Assembly: GCA_905221605.1 (NCBI GenBank)
Contig: CAJNDS010002717.1
Location: forward strand, 124,001-188,000
From: Symbiodinium natans
Taxonomy: Eukaryota; Sar; Dinophyceae; Suessiales; Symbiodiniaceae
Direction of reading: 5' to 3'
Length of the DNA stretch: 64,000 bases
Under the pieces are notes generated by a model. That model ran no database searches. It saw only the letters and a program-made list of their open reading frames with translations, and was not told where the DNA came from. Both the position numbers and the translations under genes were made by a program. Positions 46,001 through 55,740 of the stretch are shown here, piece after piece. Positions within the stretch are counted from its first letter, which is position 1. Each line of letters opens with the position of its first letter.

Positions 46001-48886
46001 TTCTCGACCGCTTTAACTTGGTTGGGTGTTTATGTCCAAACAGCTGAGGCCACATCAACCGAATAAACTCAATGCTGGGCAAATGAGGAAGCTCACAAGG
46101 ATTCTTGGGATGCGGCGCTCGCAACTTCCACAGCTGTGTAGATTATGGAGGACTCGTACTGATTCGAACTTGCGGTGTAATGCATGCGTGCATGTTAGGA
46201 CAAGTCGTAGTGGAAGCGCACGTGTGATACCTACCCTGCAGCGTTGAACAGTCGCAGTGTAGGCCCTGGGGTGAGTTGTAAAGAGGGTTTGCGAAAGCAC
46301 CCGCCTCTCCCACCCGGCGTAATCGCGCTGTTCGGAGGGGGGTCCAGAGGCCCCGTGCGGACATCCAATGCACTCCAGCCAGTGGGACGAGGAAAACGAG
46401 AGTCTGCTGTGCCAGTTGCATGTTGTGTTCGGTAGGAGCGAATACTTTCGCATTGATGTGTGTGCGCCTGGCGAGACTTGTTGGGCGACTTCTTCGTAAA
46501 GGCCTTAGGGCCATGAAGTTAACTGTTGTGGAGGAATAAGCGACGCCTGCCTGACTGCCCTTTCAGCATTGAAGCTGCCAGGGACAGGTTAGGATCCTTA
46601 GCTACGTGGTTCCGAATTTGCTGCTGTTGCTTGAGCAGTCCCTGTCGACTGACCGACGTAGGGTGGGGGGGGGAGGGCTTCTTCGTAGAGGTTGTTGTGA
46701 CCTTTCGGGCTGCGCAGCGTGTCGCAGCTGAAGGGTCGTGCCCGGTTGTTGTGTTCCACTGCTTGCTCCATTCTTGGCTCCCTTGCTTTAGCGCTGTGCT
46801 TGTGTCTGCTGAAACGAGAGGTCTATCACCGGACCACAGCCTTGTCTCAAAAGGCCAGGTTTGGCCGATGAGACTTCACACAGTTTCCTGTGCTCATGTC
46901 ACTTGTGAAAGCGGCTGATGGTGGGAAACTTGCATCTCTCTGAGCTAAGAACTCGGGTTTAGGGTTGAGGGTCTTGCGGGTGACGTGGAGCGGCGTGGAA
47001 AGAGGCCATGCAGCGAAGCTTCCCCCCAAAATGTGGGCCCTTCTCTGGAACCTCCCTGTGTAGCCCCTTGTAACCCAACCCCATTCTCCCAATCGATCTG
47101 CGGGGCCCCTGATCGCCTTTAAGAAAACCTGGGCAACAGAGTGTATGCGATACACGGGACCCCTGTGAATCCTTGGCTTGCTTCTTGTTCTTCACAGTGG
47201 ACCACTCGTCCTGCTCTTGACGTAGGGGCTCCTGGCAGCAAGGCACAGCAGGCATAGCAGGCACGGCAAGGCCGTGCACGGGCTCCGTGGAGTCAGGGCT
47301 GTGCTGCGGTCCTGTCTGTGGCCAGGAGCCTCCTCTTTCTTGTCCTCCGCCTCTGCCTCGTCATCTTTTGCTTTCTTCTTCTCCTGAGTCACTTGGCAGC
47401 TTGGCAGGCTTCCGAAAGCTTTACAGACAGCTTGATGTGACGCTGTGCTCCATTGTGCTCTCCTTCGTCTGCTTCTTGCGTCCCACGGTCTCCCACTCAT
47501 CTTGCCCGTGATTGGAACGGTCCTGTACGGCACGCAGGCATGCAACACGTTGCAACGACGCAAGCAACGCTTGACTGCGATTGATCATCTGCCATGAGCT
47601 GACACTCTACATCACAACATTCCATGATGCACGTCCAGGCCTCGATAATGTTGGCCACTGCTATCTGGATCTGGTTCCTGAACAACTGGAAGCTCACAAA
47701 AGCAAAGCTCTCCAAAGCGCCACGCATTCCCCGCAAACACCACAGACGGGACAAGGCAGGCGCTCGTCGTAGTGACACTTCCGGACCAAAACAGCAATGT
47801 CACTGCGGGAGTACTCAAAAAAGTCGAGCACTCCATGCCTGGGCAAATGTTGAAGACGCGGAACGAACCCTATATGCCTTCTGCTTGCAAAACTCTACGC
47901 TTCGAAGAGACTTCCCTTCTAGGCTGGGTCTGTCCGAGCAAGGAGGGCATACATGCCATGCTGCATGGTAGCTTTGACTTCTTCTGAACTTTGAACGTTA
48001 AGTGCTTCAATTGACCTGAAGTTAGTCGACACCCTGTCTGTCCGGAGCAACAGCTGGGCTTCGGGGATTGATATGCAGTTGGCATGCTTGGCTAGATGTT
48101 TTGTGGTCCCTCGATTCGCTAGCTTCTGAACGGGCTTCTCGCTCCCGTCATGGCCAGCAAGAATGAAATCACAGCACGACCAGACTCAGCTTGCGACAGC
48201 TGCTGGATGTACCTTTCTGCTCGAGGCGAAAACCTGCATAGTGGGAACAAACGCACCACTGGCACCAGCCTCTTCATGACAGCGGACGAATGAATATACA
48301 AGAACCGCCAACAAAGCCCAAGGCTTTTTGTCGTCCACATCGCCTTTTCCAGCTACCTTTGCTGCACGAACTCTGCAGTTGTTTAAAGAGGCACATGGAT
48401 GTTTACACCTCCAGAATCACTGAAGCAAAGTCAAGCAAAAGGAGTTTCAAGCTCCGGGCGGTCTCAAGCACACGCCTGGGCGCTAAGTTGTGTATTGAAC
48501 GGACGCCCCGCACAATCTGATGTGTCGGACATCTTTTGCAGGAGGTTGGCAGATAACAGAACTTCTTTAGGCTTGGGCAACTGTTGGGCGACGCGGACAT
48601 CTTTCGGTGCCTGAGAAAACGCACCGCGAAGAGTGCCGTGCACGCAACTGCCTGCAACTCTCACAAATTTGTTCGGGGGATCAGGGATGCCAGGGGGTCG
48701 CTGCTGAGGTCCGAGCAACAGTCGTAGCCCCGTTCTCTGCGGCCGCTCGTGGAGGCTGTGCCTGCAGGTTTTCCTAATTTTCTGTACGCTCCCCATGTGA
48801 CACAATGCGACACCATCATGTGACACCACCCGAATACACCAGAACGTCAGCAAAGCCTTCTTCTTTGTCACGACCTTCTTCGACAT
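43090..48886 (-). CDS. Paralogue B: charged coiled-coil protein with expanded exon pairs
   Basis: Exons: 48886-48857 (MSKKVVTKKK, GC donor), from 48610 (APKDVRVAQQLPKPKEVL), 48233-48191 (FSPRAERYIQQLSQ, GC donor), 47838-47764 (HGVLDFFEYSRSDIAVLVRK then CHYDE, GC donor), 47677-47641 (NQIQIAVANIIE, GC donor), 47522-47463 (DRSNHGQDEWETVGRKKQTK, GA donor), about 47396-47343 (EKKKAKDDEAEAEDKKEE), 47231-47172 (EPLRQEQDEWSTVKNKKQAK, GA donor), 45399-45343 (EERKLKEEEEKKEHEKREQ), 45258-45199 (DRAPLEPDEWSTVKNKKQVK, GC donor), 44137-44051 (EQRKIKEEEEKKEQ plus three KKEQE repeats, GA donor), 43971-43925 (ERLQKEEENKRREAER, GT donor), 43839-43752 (KAAADAREAELAKAREAANA then AAAPKPPPK, GC donor), then a KEKE-rich stretch about 43290-43095. 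It lies upstream of and parallel to paralogue A. Whether all exons are used in one transcript is unknown. Confidence 0.6.
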
Positions 48887-49316
48887 GGTCGGACCTGAAC
48901 TTGGGAGCGCGCGACGGCGGCTACGCATCTTTCCGCACATCAAGGCACATCGAAGCCAGCAAAACACCCCCCCCCCCTCCAACACCCTCTCAGTCCGAAC
49001 CTCCTTGGTGGGCAATGCCCCAGGCCTGTGCCCAGGGTCAAGCCCAACCGGCTCGAGCCGCAACTAATTGCATGTCTGGGCCATGTTCGGATGGTTTGGG
49101 GAGGGCCATGCCACGGATTCGCAGCTTCGACATATCAATACTCATCAGAGACTCAAAGTAACCATGAGACACCATGGCGTGCACGACCACGGACGCTTTT
49201 TTCCACGCTTCAAGCTTGCTCCTGCGAGGAGCTGACGCGGTCTTCGTGCAGAGCCGCACATAGTGCGCTGCAATGGGCTCACTTCAACTGCCCTGCATTA
49301 ACATGTGTTTACAGCA

Positions 49317-50010
49317 TCAATTGAGCATCGCAGCGTAGTCCACATACTCTTGAAGAGAGACGTCTCCGGACTGATCCTGGGCTCGTGCATACTTTAGAAG
49401 GAAAGCGGCACAGAACAATGCAGCTGGAGATATGCAGATTGCATTCTTTGTGCAGATGGTGCGCTTTGTCAGAATCTAGAAAGAACTGGTAAAGCTCCAC
49501 GTCAGAGATGCCACCCTTGAAGTGTGCACGAACCTGCCGAAGGTGCACTTCCACCTCTGCAGGGTGCAAGGCAACACATTCTGCCTCCTGGGCATCCATC
49601 TGGTCGTCCTGTGCCATGCAGTTCTTCACCAACAAGGTCAGCTCAAGGCAAACTCGAGGCACCCCCCCAGATCCTTGTTGAAATCCACATCGACAAAGTC
49701 CTGCTTAAACTCTTGCATCTGTGCAGCAGTGACCTCAGTTTGCACATTTCATTGAAGCACAGCACGCTTCGTCGTCTTTGCTGTGGGTGAGCTCAAGACC
49801 GGCTTTGGCGTGCTCAGCTCCAGATTTTGTATGTGTGGTGGAATTTGGATCCTTGGCGAATCGACCCAATCACGCGCCTTTCCGTGAGAATCCATAGCAA
49901 CACGAGGCAACGCGCGCGAACGCCACGACACCGGGATCACGGCAAAGGTTCCGCCTTGACGGAGAGCGAAGCCAAGCTCGCCAGGAGCTTGAGGCCTGAA
50001 ACACAATCAG
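49317..50010 (-). CDS. EF-hand protein, 3' end
   Basis: The last three exons are clear. 49733-49674 (VTAAQMQEFKQDFVDVDFNK) ends at a GA donor. 49608-49471 (46 codons) begins DDQMDAQEAECVALHP and ends VELYQFFLDS at a GA donor. 49424-49317 reads AALFCAAFLLKYARAQDQSG, then DVSLQEYVDYAAMLN, and a TGA at 49317-49319. The loop DFNKDDQMDAQE is a full EF-hand with acidic positions 1, 5 and 12, and it is split by the first intron. A second loop in the last exon (AQDQSGDVSLQE) lacks the first Asp and is probably degenerate. The frame upstream (about 50000-49830, GELGFALRQGGTFAVIPVSW) looks coding and may belong to the same gene. It could be the C-terminal part of the large protein encoded upstream (D), but no link is shown. 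Confidence 0.65.
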
Positions 50011-50194
50011 CAAGCCGTTGAATATTTGGATATGAAGGATCGATAGAGCTAAGGATGATAGAAAGAGGCAAGGATGCTTAAGGCTTTAGAAGGGTTTCGG
50101 ACTCTGGGGCTGGAGGATTTCAGTTGCCATGAATGCCAGGCACCTCGTGATAGCATGCCTCCAGCAGGTGTGAGAACCAGTCTCTAGCTGACTC

Positions 50195-50730
50195 TAGCTA
50201 ATGTGGTGAATGGCTACATGGGCTGCATCTGTACTACATCTATTCTCGGACTTTTGTTCAGGGCAAGAAGTGGCTGATGCTGTTGCGGCGCTTTTGTTGT
50301 GCTTCAGGCTGAGGCATGAGCGCGTTCTCCTCTTGAGGTTAGGAACGCCGAAGGAGGAAGCAGAACAGCGTTCACAACATTTCACAACAATCAATGCCCT
50401 TTCCTCTTGCAGGGCCCATTTCTTTTTGGCAGCACCACACACTGGCACAATTGCCTCATGTCACACGAAGGCTCTCATCTACAGCTGCTGGAATCACGAC
50501 AAACCGTGGGCAGCAGTGAGCTGCAGCTGGCAGTGAGCGCTGCCGGCCTCAACAAATGGCATCTCACTGAGCGACTGAGCGCTGAGACTCTGAGCCGGCC
50601 TTGGCCTTGGGCCTTAAAAAGAGGTGAACCCTCTGCAGCCAGCATCCACGATACTGTTCCCGTATGAGCTGGGCAGAGATGGGTCACGCTTGTGCAATGC
50701 GCCCCATCACCATGGGGAAGCACAGTAGCT
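50195..50730 (-). CDS. Possible exons between the EF-hand gene and gene D
   Basis: A minus-strand stretch around 50510-50580 after a CAG reads SLSEMPFVEAGSAHCQLQL and looks like a beta-rich exon. A second near 50350-50430 (KKKWALQEERALIVVK) is weaker. They may be exons of one long gene joining D to the EF-hand exons. Splice partners were not settled. Confidence 0.3.
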
Positions 50731-50739
50731 GAAGGAGGT

Positions 50740-51205
50740 GCTAGGATTTCGAACCTTTCTTTGCCCGGAGCGAAGTCGAGGTTTGCTTCGAATGTCTAAC
50801 CGGTACTAATCGGTGTTTACTGACCCTGCAAGAAGTAGCATCGCAGAGAACCAACTATTCTCCAAGCTTGCGCCCTCACGGGCACTCAGAATGGTCTGGA
50901 ATCTAAACTTAAACGATATTTTGGATGAATTGGTAGAAACAGCTGTGAAACTCAAGCGCTAGGGACGCCTTTCCTCCCGACCTCGGAAACTCACGCACGC
51001 GACGCTCTGTCATGTCACTCTCTCGCTCGCTCGCTCGCGCCCTTTTTAGGTGGATGTCCGTGGGGTTTACTGCCTAGGCAGCCAAGGGCCGGATCCCCAC
51101 CGGAGGTCCGAGAAGCAGGCTTATCTTGAAGATGGTCTCCCAGGCCTACAAACGGACAGAGTGAAGCTGCAAAGCGGAAAAGCGGGGGCAAGACGTCTTC
51201 TTTGG
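50740..51205. other. No supported gene
   Basis: Nothing convincing except a short (CTCG)n run near 51021-51040. Probably intron or spacer downstream of gene D. Confidence 0.35.
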
Positions 51206-51214
51206 CCCCTGGCC

Positions 51215-52999
51215 CACTGGCCATCAGGGCATCCTCAGCATCCTCGTTCCCATCAGTGAGTGGGTTGAGGAGTTCCTGCACCACAATCAGGTAAAGCATA
51301 GTACAGCAAATGGGATCGAGGTGTGAAGCAGCGTCCTTCATCTTCTCCTCGATGCTCTGCAAGGGGGACCTGATCTTCAGGCTGCTCAGCATTGCCTCTT
51401 TTGCATTGCTTCACCCCTTGCAGACCTCTGTAGATATAGCATCAGTTATCCTACGTCTGAACTAGGTTTTCTTGGCGCTTCGGGGTGAAGTCTGAAGAAT
51501 GTGCTATGTGAACTTCAGTGTGAACCATGGGAGCCGGGGGCCCGTCTCCGGAGGCCGCGCATCAGCGGCAGCTCGTGCCAAAGCATCGGTGCAGTCCTGC
51601 GTTGACCTCTCGTAGAGCACGGTTCCGCGCGAAATGGTGCAAGACAAGTGCAAGGCAGACTCTCTCAGTCTCAAGGCGCAGGAAGGGAAAGGCCCTGACT
51701 GTGTGCCGTAGCTCTTCACGAAATATTCCATGATATTCGTGAGCCCGGGCACCTGCTACGCGGTGATGACACTGAAGTTAAAACCAGTCTGCCATCGGGC
51801 CTTTGGCAACTTGATGCCAACTTCTACATAATTTGACGAGAGGATCTTGTCGCCATCCCAACCTCAGAGATGCGCAATGCACGCCCTGCACACCGCATAA
51901 CTCCACCTGGAAAATCAGGCCGCCGCCCACTGTGGCCCTTGTCCAACCAGCGGCGGAGATGGTGAGCCTGAGGCAATGCGAGTTGAAAACAACGAGCATG
52001 TGGAGAGGTTGCTGAGGCGGGGGCGTGGATCGAAATGGAAATCCCAACTGCAGTGTGAAAATGTTTTCACCGTTCTGGAGCACCAGGTCTCCTTCTATCC
52101 GATCCTGTGACAGACTGCCCGCAAACAACGAGCTAAGCGAAGCAGTTGCAAAGGGCTGCAGCAGTCCTTGTACGAGCCTTTGCCCCCATCTCTCCCGGAC
52201 GTATTTCGGAGGGTCGTCAGAAATCTTGGGGCCTTGGACGATTCACTCAGCGCGGCTTAACTGTCCTCTGCGTGGCCTGCTGGGGTCTTGGCAGGGATGG
52301 AGATGGTGCTCCCCATGACCTCGTAGAGCACTGGCCTGGAACGGAGCCGGCGCATGGGGCTCATGTCCGCAGGTCTCTGCGCAGAGGTCCGGGCGGCAAC
52401 GAGAGCATGTACAGATTTCTCGACCTAAGTGCCGCTTTCCCCAGCGGCGCGCGCGCATGCGCGTGAGTGTGCGTGAGTGCGCACGAGTGTCAAGTCGCCC
52501 TTAGGCCCTTGGGGGCGGCGCTCATCGACCACCTCCACCTACACGTCAAACGATGTCAAATTTCACAAGCGGCGCTGACAGCCGGAGACTCAGAAACTCA
52601 GAAACGCAGAGACTCAGAGGCTCAGAGGCTCAGAAACTCAGAGGCTCAGAGGCTCAGAGACTCAGAGACACAGAGACACAGAGGTACAGAAACTGCGACT
52701 GGCCTCCCATCCTTCTTGGGCCATTGCCTCGCAAGGAAGGCCATGGGCCGTGCGAACTTGAACGTCGCCATACCGCTCTGCACACGTCCGCACGCGTCTG
52801 CACCCCTCTGCACAGACGGCTCTCCTCTAGGATTTGGCGGTCGGAGCCGGCCATCAGGTTCGCGGCGCCCTGCAAAGGAACAGAACATTCATCCGCGCAG
52901 TTTCTCGTTGATCCGGCCTCTGCTCCAAGGCCCTCCACGCGTCTTTTCTTGGGATCGATCTTGACAGTGACTACGAGGTTGGCCTCCTCCATTCCGGGC
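51215..52999 (-). CDS. Paralogue D of a large protein, possibly VPS13-like
   Basis: Exons in order: 52999-52933 (PGMEEANLVVTVKIDPKKR), 52869-52804 (GAANLMAGSDRQILEESRLC), 52777-52704 (SGMATFKFARPMAFLARQWP then KKDGR, GC donor), a block near 52550-52490 (VDERRPQGPKGDL), one ending 52281 (PVLYEVMGSTISIPAKTP, GC donor), 52104-52024 (DRIEGDLVLQNGENIFTLQL then GFPFRST), 51967-51937 (LTISAAGWTR, GC donor), 51862-51801 (WDGDKILSSNYVEVGIKLPK, GC donor), about 51752-51706 (VPGLTNIMEYFVKSYG), about 51612-51545 (STQDCTDALARAAADARPPE), 51369-51333 (SPLQSIEEKMKD, GC donor), 51275-51215 (ELLNPLTDGNEDAEDAL). Order and lengths match paralogue C. Alternating strands and a hydrophobic NIMEYF segment recall the lipid-transfer groove of VPS13-type proteins; this is only a suggestion. 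Confidence 0.6.
52572..52690 (+). repeat. GAGACTCAG / GAGGCTCAG minisatellite
   Basis: About a dozen copies of an 8-10 base unit (GACTCAGA, GGCTCAGA, AACTCAGA) in an intron of paralogue D. The matching intron of C has only two to three units at 58483-58510, so the array expanded in D or shrank in C. Confidence 0.9.
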
Positions 53000-53698
53000 C
53001 TGAGCTTGGACGGGCGATGGGGGCATGGACTCTGGCTAAAACATTCATCAGGGACGGCAAATCTCTAGTTAGAAAGCCCGAGGGAGGCGAACACCCAGCT
53101 TGTAGTCATGGCGCACCCTTCCTTCTTCTGCGGGGCACGAGGACCGGGGCACTCTTTCTGTATTTCTTGTTTCTTTCATTTGTATTTCTGTCTTTCTTGG
53201 AGCCCTCTCTTCTGTTGGGCTTCATGGGAAACCCCTTCGCGCACATAGGAGCGCGTCTCGCGGTCGGTGTGAGATTTGCTCATCCAAAACTCGGTTGCCT
53301 TGGGTCAGGATCAGAGCCTAGATCTCCCAAGCAAATAACCACGCACTACTTGTTCCACACCCTCGCTCTGTGTGCACGCGTTGGCGTATGCAGGTTGAGT
53401 TTCGCACTTGTTTGTTCTTCTTCCCGTCCACTCCCAGGAAATGTAGGTAGTCGCGGAGAAAACGTGCAACCGAAGGCATTCCTACTTCGGCGCTGTGCAT
53501 AATTTCAGACCCGCCCGTGAGGGGCCCACCACTACTGCATTTTCGTTCACAAATCGGCAACCCAAAATTACAACATCTCTTTGGTCTGAGAAACACTGGG
53601 GCCGGGGGGAGGGACGATGGGAGAGGGTGGGTAGGGGTGGTTGGGGGGAATCACCCCCCCCTGCAAGTAGAAAAGTCTTGGCGGGTTGGCACAGAGAC

Positions 53699-53757
53699 CT
53701 CATCAAGGATAAAATCACATGCCCCTTTTTCAAATTCGTCACAGATGCTGTACATTC
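53699..53757 (-). CDS. Single candidate exon
   Basis: A minus-strand frame reads MYSICDEFEKGACDFILDE and ends at a GT donor (53697-53698). Just upstream is an AG (TTTGAGAG). The composition is good but the exon is isolated. It lies between paralogues C and D on the same strand and could belong to the 3' part of C or the 5' part of D. Confidence 0.35.
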
Positions 53758-54095
53758 TCTCAAAAAAAATAGCTGGCAGGTACGTCGACGCGCGTCCACA
53801 TCGATTTCAGGACTACACTCTGACCCTCGTCACTAACAGTCAGAGTGAATGGCTGGCCCTCACTGCACGCTGCCACATTCTGAAGCTTGAAACTTTTAAC
53901 GTGCAAGCCGGTCAGACTTCACATGAAGCAGGGCTTATATGGGTTTATATCTCTGTTATTGGTGGGTGTATATAAGGTTCCTTTTAATATTGGTGAGTGT
54001 ATATACCTGGTGTCCTTTTGGGGGCACAAGAAATATATACCCTACTTCACATCTTTTTCATCGCCGCAGTCTAACCCGCCTATTGTGCAAAATTT

Positions 54096-54240
54096 GGCGT
54101 AACAAGCTGGCGTTGCTTTCTCATGGATACACTCAGCTGCCAATCTCACCGAGGCATCATGGCGTAACAAGCTGGCGTTGCTTTCTCATGGATACACTCA
54201 GCTGCCAATCTCACCGAAGCATCACAAAACAAGCGTAACA
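54096..54240 (+). repeat. 65-bp tandem duplication
   Basis: Two nearly identical 65-base units (54096-54160 and 54161-54225, each starting GGCGTAACAAGCTGG), followed by the first bases of a third. A looser relative with TCATCTCACCCAGGCCAC lies near 54918-54980. Confidence 0.9.
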
Positions 54241-55061
54241 AGACGGCATACTTTTTAATCATGAAAAAAATAACAATCCTGCAAAAAGCTATAGCCTAAA
54301 CACGCTCTACTCAAAAACCTGTCAAGCGCCAAAGCCTTGGGCCCTAACACTTGATGGCTCACACCCCAGACTTTCAAATCCCCATCCCTAATGGCTAAAA
54401 CCGTACGAAAACCCCTAATCCCTAAGCGTACACCCCAATCTGAATTCCTAAGCCCATTCAATCAGCCCGGGCTCCTGCCACTAAACTCGAGTGCCAAGAT
54501 CGTTCACCCTGCTAAGCCTACACCATACTGTTTCATGTCTCAAAGCACATGAGACGTCGATGTTGGGCAAACATGACAGAAAGCACGGGACAATATAGAA
54601 AGGCAAGGCCAGCGCCACGGAGGGGTGTAGGCACGGGCGCGCGCGCGCGTTTTGATTTTCTCCAAAATCAGAGGGCCCAGATAGATGGCAAAAATTCCAA
54701 GCCCGGCCACCGGACTGAGCTTAGAGCCTTCCAGAAAAAGGCACGGGAGGTCTGAGTTGTTTGTGTCTTTCTTTACCTTTTTGTTGACGTGTTTGTGTTG
54801 TTTTGCTTCTCTGGTGTGTTTTAAGGCGAGTGTGTTTCTATGTTTGTGTTTTTTGTGGTGGTCTGTTGTTTTTTTTGTGCCTTTTTTGTGATGTGTCTTC
54901 TCCAGGACAAACTTAGCTGCTCATCTCACCCAGGCCACAAAATAGGCGTACCGAAATGGAGCTGTTTTATCATGGAAAAAACTTTAACACTGCCGCTTCT
55001 CATCTCACTCAAGAGCCCATGCTGGACAAACCACAAACAAGCCACGGCAACTGACACCCAC

Positions 55062-55062
55062 T

Positions 55063-55141
<79 letters not shown>
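55062..55141 (+). repeat. Pure GAC triplet array
   Basis: About 26 uninterrupted GAC triplets. Purity suggests it is young and likely length-polymorphic. Confidence 0.97.
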
Positions 55142-55740
55142 CTACTTCTGCTTCGAAGGCCGGGGGGTGTGGGGGGTGGACACCACCATTGACCTCGGGG
55201 GCGGGGTAAAAGAAAGAAGGGGAGTGCCTGACCATTACTTTCTCAAGTGCATCCTGCAACACCCCCCCCCCCCCCTCAACCTGAACGACCGCATGTAAAG
55301 TACATCCGAAAGCTCATGGGCACTCTCTCTGTCTCTCTCGAAATCTTGAGCACGAGGTTCATGCACCTCATCGTCATCTGGGTTGCAGGCGCAACCGGAG
55401 GAGGCAACTCCTCGTACGAAGGAGGCTGCCTCTGTCAGGGCCCGGTGGAACATGGGAATAAAGGGTTCCCGAGCCATCCAAAGAACCGGCCGAGCTGAGA
55501 CCGCCACTCCTCAGGGGGCGCCGGCTCAGCTTCAGTCTGCAACGGCTGAGCTAACTCAGCCTGCACAGATCACGGTTTGTGTCCTGTCCATGTCTTCCCA
55601 GCTCTTTCGTCCCCCCAAATCTTTTCCGAAGCCTCGACTGGAATGTCATCCTCGTCCGTCTGCGGCCTGAGTTACCGGATTCTCCATGCTTCTCCACTCT
55701 TCCAGGAGTGTGGCAGTCAGTAGGAGCAGACGAGTCAAGC

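Larger units (their letters stand above)
53830..55735. other. No supported gene; repeats
   Basis: The stretch holds AT-rich sequence with TATATA words (53935-54050), a 65-bp tandem duplication (54096-54240), decayed CCCTAA words (54290-54500), a GC-alternating run (54639-54648) and a pure (GAC)n array (55062-55141). Open frames across the last give poly-Asp or poly-Val and are artefacts. Confidence 0.5.

Noticed and set aside
54840-55298. Poly-Asp protein of 152 codons
   Set aside because: The frame runs through the GAC array and a poly-C run, and its flanks lack protein-like composition.
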